From NCBI GenBank assembly GCA_017983695.1, contig JAGOAX010000009.1, forward strand, positions 62,001-126,000: a stretch of 64,000 nt of DNA, in the 5' to 3' direction. This DNA comes from Ferruginibacter sp. (GTDB taxonomy: Bacteria > Bacteroidota > Bacteroidia > Chitinophagales > Chitinophagaceae). Both the position numbers and the translations under genes were made by a program. This document shows, one piece after another, positions 46,446-55,900 of this stretch (positions within the stretch are counted from its first letter, which is position 1; the number at the start of each line of letters is the position of its first letter). The notes under the pieces are model-generated. The model worked only from the letters and a program-made list of their open reading frames with translations. It was not told where the DNA came from and ran no database searches.

Positions 46446-46575
46446 GTTTCGTGTGCGAACCAAGGCAGAGAACTAAATGCTTTTTTTAAGACAGTTTGAC
46501 CAAATGAAAGGCGTGATGAAAACTATGAATATGATGCCCATGGGTAAAATGTCTGGCATGATGGGGCATAAATAG
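46446..46575 (+). pseudogene. Relic of the 3' end of ffh (SRP protein)
   Basis: The translation from ATG 46477 reads LRQFDQMKGVMKTMNMMP, then GKMSGMMGHK and stop. This closely fits the methionine-rich C-terminal tail of Ffh (pattern QFDxMKxxMKxM). Upstream, in the other frame and broken by one extra T in a T7 run, is GRELNAF, which fits the preceding Ffh helix. There is no room for the rest of ffh, so this is a 3'-end fragment left by duplication or rearrangement. Confidence 0.65.
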
Positions 46576-46673
46576 TTTTAAGCAAAAATTTGCTAATGAT
46601 ACTTTGTTAGGATTTATGTTTTGTTGCAGTTAACTTATTATCGGTATATTTATTTTTTGTAATAACTAACTTT

Positions 46674-49115
46674 ATGCCATACCTAACCCAAACTTTTTAT
46701 TACTGTAGCATTTTATTTGCTTTATTTATTCCTGCTACGCTTAGGGCTCAGGTTATAGAAAACACCATAAATCTTTATGGTACAAATTTTCCTCAGGAAA
46801 AAATACACATACATTTTGATAAGGAAGTGTATTTACCTGGAGAAACCATTTGGTTTAAAGCCTATTTATTTGAAGAAGATGTTCCATCTGTAAGAAGTAC
46901 CAACTTTTACGCATCGCTGTATGATGAGGATGGAAAACTGATACAACAACAACTCTGCCCAATATTTAATGCTACCACCGATGGGCATTTTCAAATACCC
47001 GACAGCTTACAAAGCAAACAACTTATTTGCCGGGCTTACACAACCTGGATGCTGAATTTTGATACTGCATTTTTATTCACCAAAGCCATTAAACTGATAA
47101 ATAATACCAAAGCAGAAAATAGCAATCTTATAAAAAAAGTATCACTTCAGTTTTTTCCCGAAGGGGGTGATATTATAGAAGGTACCAGGAACACCATTGC
47201 TTTTAAAGCAAATTATAACAACGGTTTACCTTTTGAAATAAATGGCGTTATAAAAAAACAAGAAACAGGCGAAGTGATGATGCCCATCAAATCGGCGCAT
47301 GATGGCATGGGCAGGTTTGATTTGGAAATACAACCCGGCGAAAAATTTTATGCCGAGTGGGTAGATAATAAAGGGGATATACAACAAACTTTTTTGCCCA
47401 ACGCAAAAATTATTGGAGTATCATTAAAAGTGGTGCCGCTAAAAGATAAAATATTTTTTAATATTGTAAATAAATCAGCAAATGATAGCCTGCATGTACT
47501 GATGTACATGTACCAAAAAGTATTTTATAAAACCGATGTAGCAGTACCTGCGGCAGAACCATTTACAGGCACTGTGCCAATAAATACATTACCAACCGGC
47601 GTTATGCAGCTAACTGTTTTTGACGCCAACTGGCAGCCAGTAGCAGAGCGTATTGCATTTATCAACAACAATAATTATACAGCAAGTACAATAATTAATA
47701 ATAAAGAAATAAGTACTGCAAAAAGAGGGAAGAATATTATAGAGATTGAAGTAATGGATACTATACCAGCTAATATGTCGCTGAGTATTACCGATGCCGA
47801 ATTGAATAATGAAGAAAATAATTCCAGCATTATTAATACTGTGTTATTAAGCGGCGATGTAAAAGGCTACATACATAACCCGTCATATTATTTTGCAAAT
47901 AATACCGATGCCACACTAAAAACAAATTTAGATTTGGTAATGCTAACCCATGGCTGGCGCAGGTACAACTGGGGTGATATGCTTGTAGCAAAAATGCCTG
48001 TTATAAATTATTCTGCAGATAATTACTTAAGTGTTTACGGGCAGGTGAGTAAAGAAGCTTTACAAAAATCAGATACTGCCGAAAACGTAAACCTGATTGT
48101 AAAAACAAAAGACAGTACACAAAATTTTTATTTTGTAAAACCCGATGCTACAGGCTTAATTAAACAAACAGGCCTTGTGTTTTATGATAGTGCGAAAGTT
48201 TTGTATTCTTTTAATAAAAGTAAATTACTAAATACGCAGATGGCATTTAGCAAATCTAATTTTACAAATCCTCAATCCGTTTTCTTAAATAATTACAGCA
48301 ACTATATTTTTCCCGATACTTCGGGTTATTTAAAATATAGTCAAAAGGCGTCTTTGTTTAAATATTACAATTCCAATCAGCAGTTTAATAAAGATAAAAC
48401 GCTGCAAACTGTGGTAGTAAAAAGTGGTGGAAAAAACAATTGGAAAAATGACCCCATGTTAAAGATGGAAGAAAAATATACCACCGGAATGTTTAGAGGT
48501 GGTACAAACACTGAAGCATACGACTTGTTGCACGATGAAATGGCAGAAGCTACAATTGATATTTATAATTATTTAGGTTATAAAAGCCGCCTGCTGCAAA
48601 TTAAATATATAAACGGGGGTAAACAGATTGTTGGCCCTGTTATGGGGGAGAATACAAAGAGTGTACCATTGGTTTATGTTGACGAACATGTAGTTGATAT
48701 ATCGGAGCTGGATATAATACAGGTTAATAATATTGCTTATGTAAAAATTATTTACCCATATCTTGGGGTTAGAGATGATGATGGAAAAATAAAAACTGCC
48801 ATATCAATTTATCTTAAAAAAGGAGATGATTTAATTGACCGTCGCCCCAAAGACACCGATTTAAAAATGGTAAAAGTTGCAGGTTATTCGCCACTAAAAG
48901 AATTTTATACACCAGATTATTCTCAAAATAATACATTACTGAATACAGATGCCAGAACCACTTTACTTTGGCAACCCTACATACTTACTAATGCCACTAT
49001 CCACAAAATTCCAATTACATTTTATAACAACGATTTTACAAAAAAAATAAAAATAGTTGTAGAGGGAATTAATGATGAAGGAAAACTAATTCATGTAGAA
49101 AAATTGATTGAGTAA
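46674..49115 (+). CDS. Exported MG2-domain protein with plug-like C-terminus
   Basis: An 813-aa exported protein, signal peptide about 1-25. The N-terminal part has an alpha-2-macroglobulin MG2-like domain (IHIHFDKEVYLPGETIWFKA near 43-62) and further beta-sandwich domains. The C-terminal 250 residues resemble a TonB plug (VYVDEHVVDISELDIIQV), but no outer-membrane barrel follows. This is a recurrent Bacteroidota surface-protein type of unknown function. It stands alone, preceded by the ffh relic. Confidence 0.75.
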   Translation: MPYLTQTFYYCSILFALFIPATLRAQVIENTINLYGTNFPQEKIHIHFDKEVYLPGETIWFKAYLFEEDVPSVRSTNFYASLYDEDGKLIQQQLCPIFNATTDGHFQIPDSLQSKQLICRAYTTWMLNFDTAFLFTKAIKLINNTKAENSNLIKKVSLQFFPEGGDIIEGTRNTIAFKANYNNGLPFEINGVIKKQETGEVMMPIKSAHDGMGRFDLEIQPGEKFYAEWVDNKGDIQQTFLPNAKIIGVSLKVVPLKDKIFFNIVNKSANDSLHVLMYMYQKVFYKTDVAVPAAEPFTGTVPINTLPTGVMQLTVFDANWQPVAERIAFINNNNYTASTIINNKEISTAKRGKNIIEIEVMDTIPANMSLSITDAELNNEENNSSIINTVLLSGDVKGYIHNPSYYFANNTDATLKTNLDLVMLTHGWRRYNWGDMLVAKMPVINYSADNYLSVYGQVSKEALQKSDTAENVNLIVKTKDSTQNFYFVKPDATGLIKQTGLVFYDSAKVLYSFNKSKLLNTQMAFSKSNFTNPQSVFLNNYSNYIFPDTSGYLKYSQKASLFKYYNSNQQFNKDKTLQTVVVKSGGKNNWKNDPMLKMEEKYTTGMFRGGTNTEAYDLLHDEMAEATIDIYNYLGYKSRLLQIKYINGGKQIVGPVMGENTKSVPLVYVDEHVVDISELDIIQVNNIAYVKIIYPYLGVRDDDGKIKTAISIYLKKGDDLIDRRPKDTDLKMVKVAGYSPLKEFYTPDYSQNNTLLNTDARTTLLWQPYILTNATIHKIPITFYNNDFTKKIKIVVEGINDEGKLIHVEKLIE

Positions 49116-49129
49116 AAATTACTGTCTTT

Positions 49130-49681
49130 TTATTCATCCTTTCCGCCTTTGTCCCCTACAAACCACTGCTCTTTATTTTTAAACAATACATTAAATGTGG
49201 TAAGAGAGCCATAGCACCTTGTTATGTATTGCTGTATGCCTACCTTTTCCTCATCACTCAGTTTTTTATTGCTGTTAATGTTTTGTTCCAGTACCCTTAG
49301 CCTGTCACGCAGCATAACAATTTTATGAAAGAAATCATCGATAGGAATTTCTTTTGGCTTTAATGTTTTATCGGCAGCCTGCAAAAGCATGGTGCCACCA
49401 ATCCACTTATCGCCTATCGGAACAATTTCTGTAACATCGCTCCACTGCCGTAATATTTTTAATAAAGATTTTTCTACTGCTGCAACAGTTTCCACTTCGG
49501 CAGTTACATTTTCTGCAATAATCTCTTCCAGCTTATCGTCTGTTTTATCAATTTCTTTTATGCCGTGGTGAATAAAAGAAATTAAATAGGTGGCATAACG
49601 CACCCCAACTATTACGCCTGGCCCAAATTGAGTGTGTTGTAATCTTGTGCCAACGCCCAATACTAATTGATCTGGTTCCAT
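49130..49681 (-). CDS. Conserved hypothetical with N-terminal SH3/tudor-like region
   Basis: A 183-aa soluble protein. Residues about 8-45 (VGTRLQHTQFGPGVIVGV then YLISFIHHGIKEID) look like the small beta-barrel tudor/SH3-like domain found at the ends of UvrD-type helicases and in CarD. The rest is helical and charged. Function unknown. The ATG at 49681 is used; a GTG lies one codon earlier. It converges on the MG2 gene with a 14-bp gap. Confidence 0.65.
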   Translation of the reverse strand: MEPDQLVLGVGTRLQHTQFGPGVIVGVRYATYLISFIHHGIKEIDKTDDKLEEIIAENVTAEVETVAAVEKSLLKILRQWSDVTEIVPIGDKWIGGTMLLQAADKTLKPKEIPIDDFFHKIVMLRDRLRVLEQNINSNKKLSDEEKVGIQQYITRCYGSLTTFNVLFKNKEQWFVGDKGGKDE

Positions 49682-49731
49682 CACTATGTTTTTTTAAAGT
49701 GGTATATAAATTTGTTTAAGCAGCGGTTGTT

Positions 49732-50493
49732 TTACATTTTTTGTTTTGAAGCCCCGGCTTTCAATAATTCAATTTTAAATTTATAGGAGCAGTTTAATAT
49801 ATACTGGTTAAAGGTAAGTTCATCTGCTTCGCTGGTAAATTCATAATCGGGCCGGTATTTTATCATAAACACATTTAACTGTTCACCATCCAGCTGTGTT
49901 ATTCTTTTTATCAGCGTTTTATTAAAGCGGTAATTCACATATTTTTCCTGCTCTTCCAGTTCCAGCCTTGTTTGAAAAGCCTTGAGCCTTTTGTTTCTTT
50001 TAAACCGGAAAATATTTATAATCTCATTGGCATCGGCACCAACACCACCAGACGGTGTAATAGAAGTTGAAATGGTTGGCTTTTCGTAATTGTATATTTT
50101 GGCATAGGTCTGCCTGTTTTCTATCGAGTCCTCTTTATAAGATTTTGCATACACCACCACTTCTTTTAAAGTGCTGTACTTTCCTTTGTAAGGTATTAAA
50201 AGCGCAATATCAAAATGCGAGGGGTCGGGTATTGTTTTTACCGCAAACTTTTGTGTGGGTTTATTACGAAAGATAAAAGTAACAGAATCTTTTTCCGAAA
50301 CAGTTACATGGTAGTTGCCCAATGAATCTGTTATGCCAAATAAACCACCGGTACTTACCACCCTTACGCCGGGCACAAAATTTATTTTAGAAGAATCGAA
50401 AACTGTTCCGCTGAGAATTAATTGTGCGGCAACAGTATTTGCCATAAACTGAAAGCACAATACCGGTAAAATTATTTTTAAAAAAGATTGCAA
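49732..50493 (-). CDS. Exported carboxypeptidase-D-like regulatory domain protein
   Basis: A 253-aa exported protein. After a signal peptide (about 1-23), a carboxypeptidase-regulatory-like beta-sandwich (about 25-110: LSGTVFDSSKINFVPGVRVV, DSLGNYHVTV) is followed by a charged helical part (about 130-245). No barrel follows, unlike in TonB receptors. The frame has no ATG that would keep the signal peptide; a TTG at 50493 does, so I accept it. The first ATG, 16 codons later, would remove the signal. Confidence 0.75.
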   Translation of the reverse strand: MQSFLKIILPVLCFQFMANTVAAQLILSGTVFDSSKINFVPGVRVVSTGGLFGITDSLGNYHVTVSEKDSVTFIFRNKPTQKFAVKTIPDPSHFDIALLIPYKGKYSTLKEVVVYAKSYKEDSIENRQTYAKIYNYEKPTISTSITPSGGVGADANEIINIFRFKRNKRLKAFQTRLELEEQEKYVNYRFNKTLIKRITQLDGEQLNVFMIKYRPDYEFTSEADELTFNQYILNCSYKFKIELLKAGASKQKM

Positions 50494-50558
50494 ATACCCA
50501 AAATTTAGAAGCGTAATATTACATCAACAAATTAATACAGCTAAAATTAATACCTGTT

Positions 50559-51428
50559 TTAACTGCGATTTTGCTTTTGCAGTAAACTTTCAATTACATC
50601 GGGGTAGTACTTATGTTCCAATACATGTATTTTTTGAGCCAGGCTATCAGCAGTATCGTTTGCTTCAACAATACATTTCCCCTGGAAAATTATTTCACCA
50701 TGGTCGTATAACTCATCTACATAATGTATGGTGATGCCGCTTTCGTTTTCTTTATTAGCAATTACAGCCTCATGTACAAAATGCCCAAACATGCCCTTAC
50801 CGCCATAGGCAGGTAATAATGCCGGGTGGATATTGATCATTCTTTTAGGAAAGGCTTTAATTAAAGCTCCGGGTATTTTCCATAAAAAACCCGCCAGTAC
50901 AATAAAATCAATATGCTGCTGCTGCATTTCGGGCAAATAATTATTGCCTTTAAAAAAACGCTCTTTTTCAATTAATAAAGTTGGGATGTTATGGCTGGCA
51001 GCAATGGTTAAAACACCTGCACCGGGTTTATTGCAAACAATCAGCCCAATTTTTACCGAAGTTGAATTGGCAAAATGATTAATGATCTGTTGTGCATTGC
51101 TGCCGGCGCCACTTGCAAAAATGGCGATATTGATTACAGGTTTTTTTGCGGCTTTACCTTTAAACCTTCCCAGTACCTTTGAAATATATTTTTTAAAAAA
51201 CGAAAACTGCCCCAGGGGAATACTTACCAGCAAAACAGCCAGCGGCCAAAGCAGGGTAACTAATAAAATATATAGTACTACCCACAGCACACCCTTGTCC
51301 ATATTTGTTAGTGCCAGCAGCTTCCGTCCGGCATAGCCACATAAGCTTCCGCCCAATGCAAAAGTTGTAATAATAAGTACAAGGTTAATCCCATTTACCT
51401 TCCAGTGCTGTTTAAGTTTTTCAAACAT
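50559..51428 (-). CDS. purN: DUF6787-PurN fusion: membrane-anchored GAR formyltransferase
   Basis: A 289-aa fusion. Residues about 1-95 are a DUF6787-type membrane unit with two helices (about 15-40 and 48-72) and the motif GQFSFFKKYISK. From about 98 a complete phosphoribosylglycinamide formyltransferase follows: IAIFASGAGSNAQQII (phosphate loop), the catalytic region INIHPALLPAYGG, and HYVDELYDHGEII with the catalytic Asp. PurN makes formyl-GAR in purine synthesis and is normally soluble with about 190-210 residues. I see no internal stop or frameshift between the parts. The ATG at 51428 begins DUF6787. Confidence 0.85.
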   Translation of the reverse strand: MFEKLKQHWKVNGINLVLIITTFALGGSLCGYAGRKLLALTNMDKGVLWVVLYILLVTLLWPLAVLLVSIPLGQFSFFKKYISKVLGRFKGKAAKKPVINIAIFASGAGSNAQQIINHFANSTSVKIGLIVCNKPGAGVLTIAASHNIPTLLIEKERFFKGNNYLPEMQQQHIDFIVLAGFLWKIPGALIKAFPKRMINIHPALLPAYGGKGMFGHFVHEAVIANKENESGITIHYVDELYDHGEIIFQGKCIVEANDTADSLAQKIHVLEHKYYPDVIESLLQKQNRS

Positions 51429-51582
51429 TTGGCAAATGTGAAGCAAAAATTTGTGAATCGGCAGAACAAAACGAAAAAAATTAAAGAACTAAATACTGTT
51501 TACAAAAATGTGACAATAACTATATAAAAACTGACACAAAACGCTGAAACCCACGCCAGACGGGCAAAAAAAAAAATCCTGA

Positions 51583-51618
51583 ATGTTGATATTATGTCAA
51601 CATCCTGACTTAAATTTG
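51583..51618 (+). promoter_or_regulatory. Promoter of the act operon with overlapping inverted repeat
   Basis: A -33-like TTG (51586-51588) and an exact -7 TAAATTTG (51611-51618), 22 nt apart, lie 45 nt before the actA ATG. An inverted repeat ATGTTGA/TCAACAT (51583-51589 with 51597-51603) covers the -33 box and part of the spacer, a good place for a repressor or activator. Confidence 0.65.
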
Positions 51619-51662
51619 CAGCCAAAACAGGATATTTTTCCACATTAGCCCCGATTAACTGT

Positions 51663-52925
51663 ATGAGTCGCTATCGAAAAAGTTTTAATAAAATATTCGC
51701 AGGCCTTTTTCTTTTTGCAATAGTTTCATTTTCCAATGATGTTCTTGCTCAGAACGGCGAAGCGCTTTTTAAGGCCAATTGTGCCAGTTGCCATAAAACA
51801 GACAAGGATTTTACAGGCCCTATGTTAAAAGGGGCAAGAGAAAGGGAGCCAAATCCTGAATGGGCTTATAAATGGGTGAATAATGTAAACTCAATGCTGG
51901 AGACTGATCCCTATGCAAAAGCTTTAAAAGCTAAGTGGGGATCTCCAATGACCCAGTTTAATCTTAAAAAAGAAGAAATAAAGGCGATTTTAGATTATGC
52001 AGATGCACCACCTGTTGTAACAACACTATCAACAACACCCCCACCTGCTGATAATTCACTTCTTTTCGGCGTTCTTACTTTAGTTTTAGCACTTATAGCA
52101 TTTATATTATTACAGGTTAACAGTAATCTGCGTAAATTATCCGACGAAAAAGAAGGTGTTTTACGTTCAGAGCCTGTTCCGGTTTACAAAAACAAAACTT
52201 ATTTAATGGCAGGCATCCTGGTGCTGTTTGCCGTGGGTGGTTTTTATACTATCAACGGTGCAATCGGCCTGGGCCGTATGAAGGATTATCAGCCGGAACA
52301 ACCAATTTATTATTCTCACCAGGTACATGCCGGTACCAACCAGATCAGCTGTTTATATTGCCATGGTGGTGCACAGGATAGTAAACATGCCAATATTCCT
52401 TCTGTAAATGTTTGTATGAACTGCCACAAGGGAATAAGTAAATATGAAGGCCCCGATAAGTTGGTAAAAGAAGACGGTACGGCTGTTGACGGTACTGCCG
52501 AAATTCAAAAATTATATGCTTACGCAGGCTGGAATGCAGCTACCAAATCATACAACCCTGATAAAAACGGTGATGGTATACCTGATGGCGCCAAGCCAAT
52601 TGAATGGGTAAAGATCCATAACCTGCCCGATCATGTTTATTTTAACCATAGCCAGCACGTAAAAGTAGGTAAGCAACAGTGCCAAACCTGCCATGGTAAT
52701 GTACAGGAAATGCCTGAAGTGTACCAGTTTGCAGATTTAAGCATGGGCTGGTGTGTAAATTGTCACAGGGAAAGTAAAGTTGACTTTTATAATAAAGCAG
52801 ACAGTACAGGAAATAAATTTTACAGCATTTACGAGAAATTCCATAAAGATTTAAAGAGCGGTAAAATGGACAGTGTTACCGTAGAGAAAATTGGTGGAAC
52901 AGAGTGTCAAAAATGTCACTATTAA
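51663..52925 (+). CDS. actA: Alternative complex III subunit ActA: monoheme plus pentaheme cytochrome c
   Basis: Periplasmic multiheme subunit of the menaquinol:cytochrome c oxidoreductase, 420 aa. Signal peptide about 1-29; one heme motif CASCH near 40; a membrane helix about 130-150 and another about 180-200; then five CxxCH motifs (CLYCH, CMNCH, CQTCH, CVNCH, CQKCH), the last two residues from the C-terminus. The extra N-terminal monoheme domain sits in front of the usual pentaheme part. First gene of actABCDEF-cox. Confidence 0.92.
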   Translation: MSRYRKSFNKIFAGLFLFAIVSFSNDVLAQNGEALFKANCASCHKTDKDFTGPMLKGAREREPNPEWAYKWVNNVNSMLETDPYAKALKAKWGSPMTQFNLKKEEIKAILDYADAPPVVTTLSTTPPPADNSLLFGVLTLVLALIAFILLQVNSNLRKLSDEKEGVLRSEPVPVYKNKTYLMAGILVLFAVGGFYTINGAIGLGRMKDYQPEQPIYYSHQVHAGTNQISCLYCHGGAQDSKHANIPSVNVCMNCHKGISKYEGPDKLVKEDGTAVDGTAEIQKLYAYAGWNAATKSYNPDKNGDGIPDGAKPIEWVKIHNLPDHVYFNHSQHVKVGKQQCQTCHGNVQEMPEVYQFADLSMGWCVNCHRESKVDFYNKADSTGNKFYSIYEKFHKDLKSGKMDSVTVEKIGGTECQKCHY

Positions 52926-52948
52926 AGATTAGTTGATTAACAGATCAA

Positions 52949-52976
52949 CACATTATCAAATTAGCACATTATCAAA
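52949..52976. repeat. Tandem 16-bp repeat between actA and actB
   Basis: CACATTATCAAA occurs at 52949-52960 and again at 52965-52976, period 16. This AT-rich unit fills most of the 54-bp gap. Confidence 0.6.
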
Positions 52977-52979
52977 CTT

Positions 52980-55900
52980 ATGAAGAAATACTGGCAAAGT
53001 TTTGGAGAATTAAATCAAACTGAAAGCTTTCAGCAATCGGCCAAAAATGAATTTAAAGAAGAGTTACTGCCATTATCGGATCTTGATGATAAGGGTATTT
53101 TAGACGCAAAAAGTCCCCGGAGAGATTTTCTTAAATACCTGGGTTTTAGTACTGCTGCTGCTACGCTGGCTGCCAGTTGCGAAATGCCTGTACGCAAATC
53201 AGTACCTTTTTTACAAAGGCCCGATGATGTTATTCCAGGCGTTGCCAATTATTATGCTTCCACTTATGTTAATGGTGGTGATGCTATTTCGGTTATTGTA
53301 AAACAAAGAGATGGCCGACCGATTAAAATAGAAGGCAATGAATTATCGGGCATTACCAAAGGCGGTACCAGTGCACAGGCACAGGCTTCTGTTTTAGACC
53401 TGTATGATAATACACGCCTTCGTTACCCGATGGAAAAATCTGGTACTGACTTTAAAGAATCTCCTACATTCGAAGCCTTTGATAAAGCAGTAGGTGCTGC
53501 AATCGCCGGTAAAGCGGTTGTATTATTAACATCAACAGTTAACTCACCTTCCACCCTTCAAATTATAAGCGAATTTTTAGCAAAATATCCAGGCAGCCGC
53601 CATGTAGAATACGATGCAGTAAGTTATAGCGGTATGTTACTGGCCAACGAAGCTACTTATGGCAAAAAGGCAATTCCTTCTTATCATTTTGATAATGCTA
53701 AAGTAATTGTAAGCCTTGGTGCCGATTTTTTAGGTACCTGGTTAAGCCCGGTTGAATTCAGCAAACAATATGCTGCCAACAGGAAAGTAACAGGCGAAAA
53801 ACCTGAACTAAGCCGTCATATTCATTTTGAAAGTATGATGAGCATGACAGGCAGTAACGCAGATGACCGCTATACACACAAACCTTCTGAAACAGGAGTT
53901 GTTGCTGTTGCTATTTTAAATGCGTTAAACGGAACGACTGCTTCTTTTAAAGATGCAAGGTTAAATGCAGGTGTAAAACTGGCTGCAGATAAATTAAAGG
54001 CTGCTGCAGGTAATGCTTTGGTTGTTAGTGGAAGCAATGACGTGAATGTGCAGGTAATTGTAAATGCAATTAACGAAGCCATTGGCGCCAATGGAAAAAC
54101 CATCAACTGGGCAGTAACATCTAATTACCGTAAAGGTATAGATGCTGATATGGTTAAGCTGGTTGAAGACATGAATAGCGGAGCAGTTGGAGCGGTTTTA
54201 ATCCATGGTGTAAATCCAGCATACTCATATAACGACAGCAAAAAATTTGTTGCCGGATTAAATAAAGTAATTGGTGTTTCATTTAATGCAACAATGGATG
54301 AAACCACCGAACAGTGTAAATATATTCTTCCTGCCAATCATTGGTTAGAAAGCTGGGGCGATGCTGAACCTAAGACCGGATATATCAGTTTAATTCAGCC
54401 TACCATTAACCCGATGTTTAAAACAAGGGCCTTCCAGACTTCTTTATTAAAATGGAGCGGAAGTGTTACCCCTGATTACGAAACTTATTTTAAAAATTAC
54501 TGGATAACTAAATTAGCCAGTGCAGATAATTTTAATAAAGCTTTACAGGATGGAGTAGTTGAACCGGCTGCACCAACTGTTGGTGGCGCTGCCTTCAACA
54601 GTGCTAAAGTAGCAGAAGCTACTGCAGCTGCTTCTAATACAAAGGGTGGAGAAATTGAAGTGGTGTTGTATGAAAAAATATCAGTTGGTAATGGCAGCCA
54701 GGCTAATAACCCATGGTTGCAGGAATTACCTGATCCCATTTCGAAAGTAACCTGGGATAATTATGTAATGATGAGTCCTGCAATGGCTGCAGCTAAACTC
54801 GGCATTGACATTTTAAATAAGGATAGCAAAAGGCAGGCAGATGCTTATGAAATTAATCCAGAAAAACCTGTTGTAAAAGTTACCGCTAATGGTAAATCTG
54901 TTGAATTGCCGGTATTAATTATTCCGGGTATTCATAAAGATGTAATTGCAATTGCAGTTGGATACGGAAGAGGAACTGAAGGTGCTACAAGCGAAAAAAT
55001 TTCTGAAAATATAGGAAGGTCAGCAGTTGGGGCAGGAAAGAATGTTTATCCCTTAGTACGTTTCGACGGTACTAATTCATACAGCGCTGCAGCAACCGTA
55101 GAAAAAACAGGTACAACATATCCTGTTGCACAAACACAGGTACACGGCTTTACCGAAAACCGTCCCGTGATTTATGAAACCAACCTTACCAGTTTTGTTG
55201 CAAATCCCGAAGCTGTTTTAGAAGAAATTACAAAAGAAAAATTACTGACTACAGCAAACGGCAGTACAGATTTTGTAAAAGACGCTACTATTTATCCTGA
55301 TTTTGCAAAGCCCGGTATTAAATGGGGAATGAGCATTGACCTTAGCACCTGTACCGGATGCAGCGCCTGTGTTGTTGCCTGTACTGCTGAAAATAATGTG
55401 AGTGTGGTAGGTAAAATGCAGGTTCAAAGGGCACATGAAATGCACTGGTTGCGTATTGACCGTTATTTTACCGGTGATGTAGAAAATCCAGATGTGGTGT
55501 TTCAACCCATGCTTTGCCAGCATTGTGATAATGCGCCTTGCGAAAATGTTTGCCCGGTTGCAGCAACCAATCACAGCAGCGAAGGCTTAAACCAAATGAC
55601 TTATAACCGTTGTATCGGTACAAGATATTGTGCCAACAACTGTCCTTATAAAGTACGCCGTTTTAACTGGCTTGATTATACAGGAGCAGATAGCTTCGAT
55701 GATAACCAGAAGCCAATGTTGGGCACGTACATGGACGAATCTGTTATGCAGATGAATGATGATTTAACACGTATGGTGTTGAATCCGGATGTTACTGTTC
55801 GTTCAAGAGGTGTAATTGAAAAATGCTCTTTCTGTGTACAGCGCTTACAGGAAAATAAATTAAACGCTAAAAAAGCAGGCGACCCGACCTTGGTTCGCAA

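Noticed and set aside
46504..46575. Met-rich short ORF as a copper-binding peptide
   Set aside because: The spacing QFDxMKxxMKxM and an upstream out-of-frame match fit the Ffh C-terminus better than a metal peptide.
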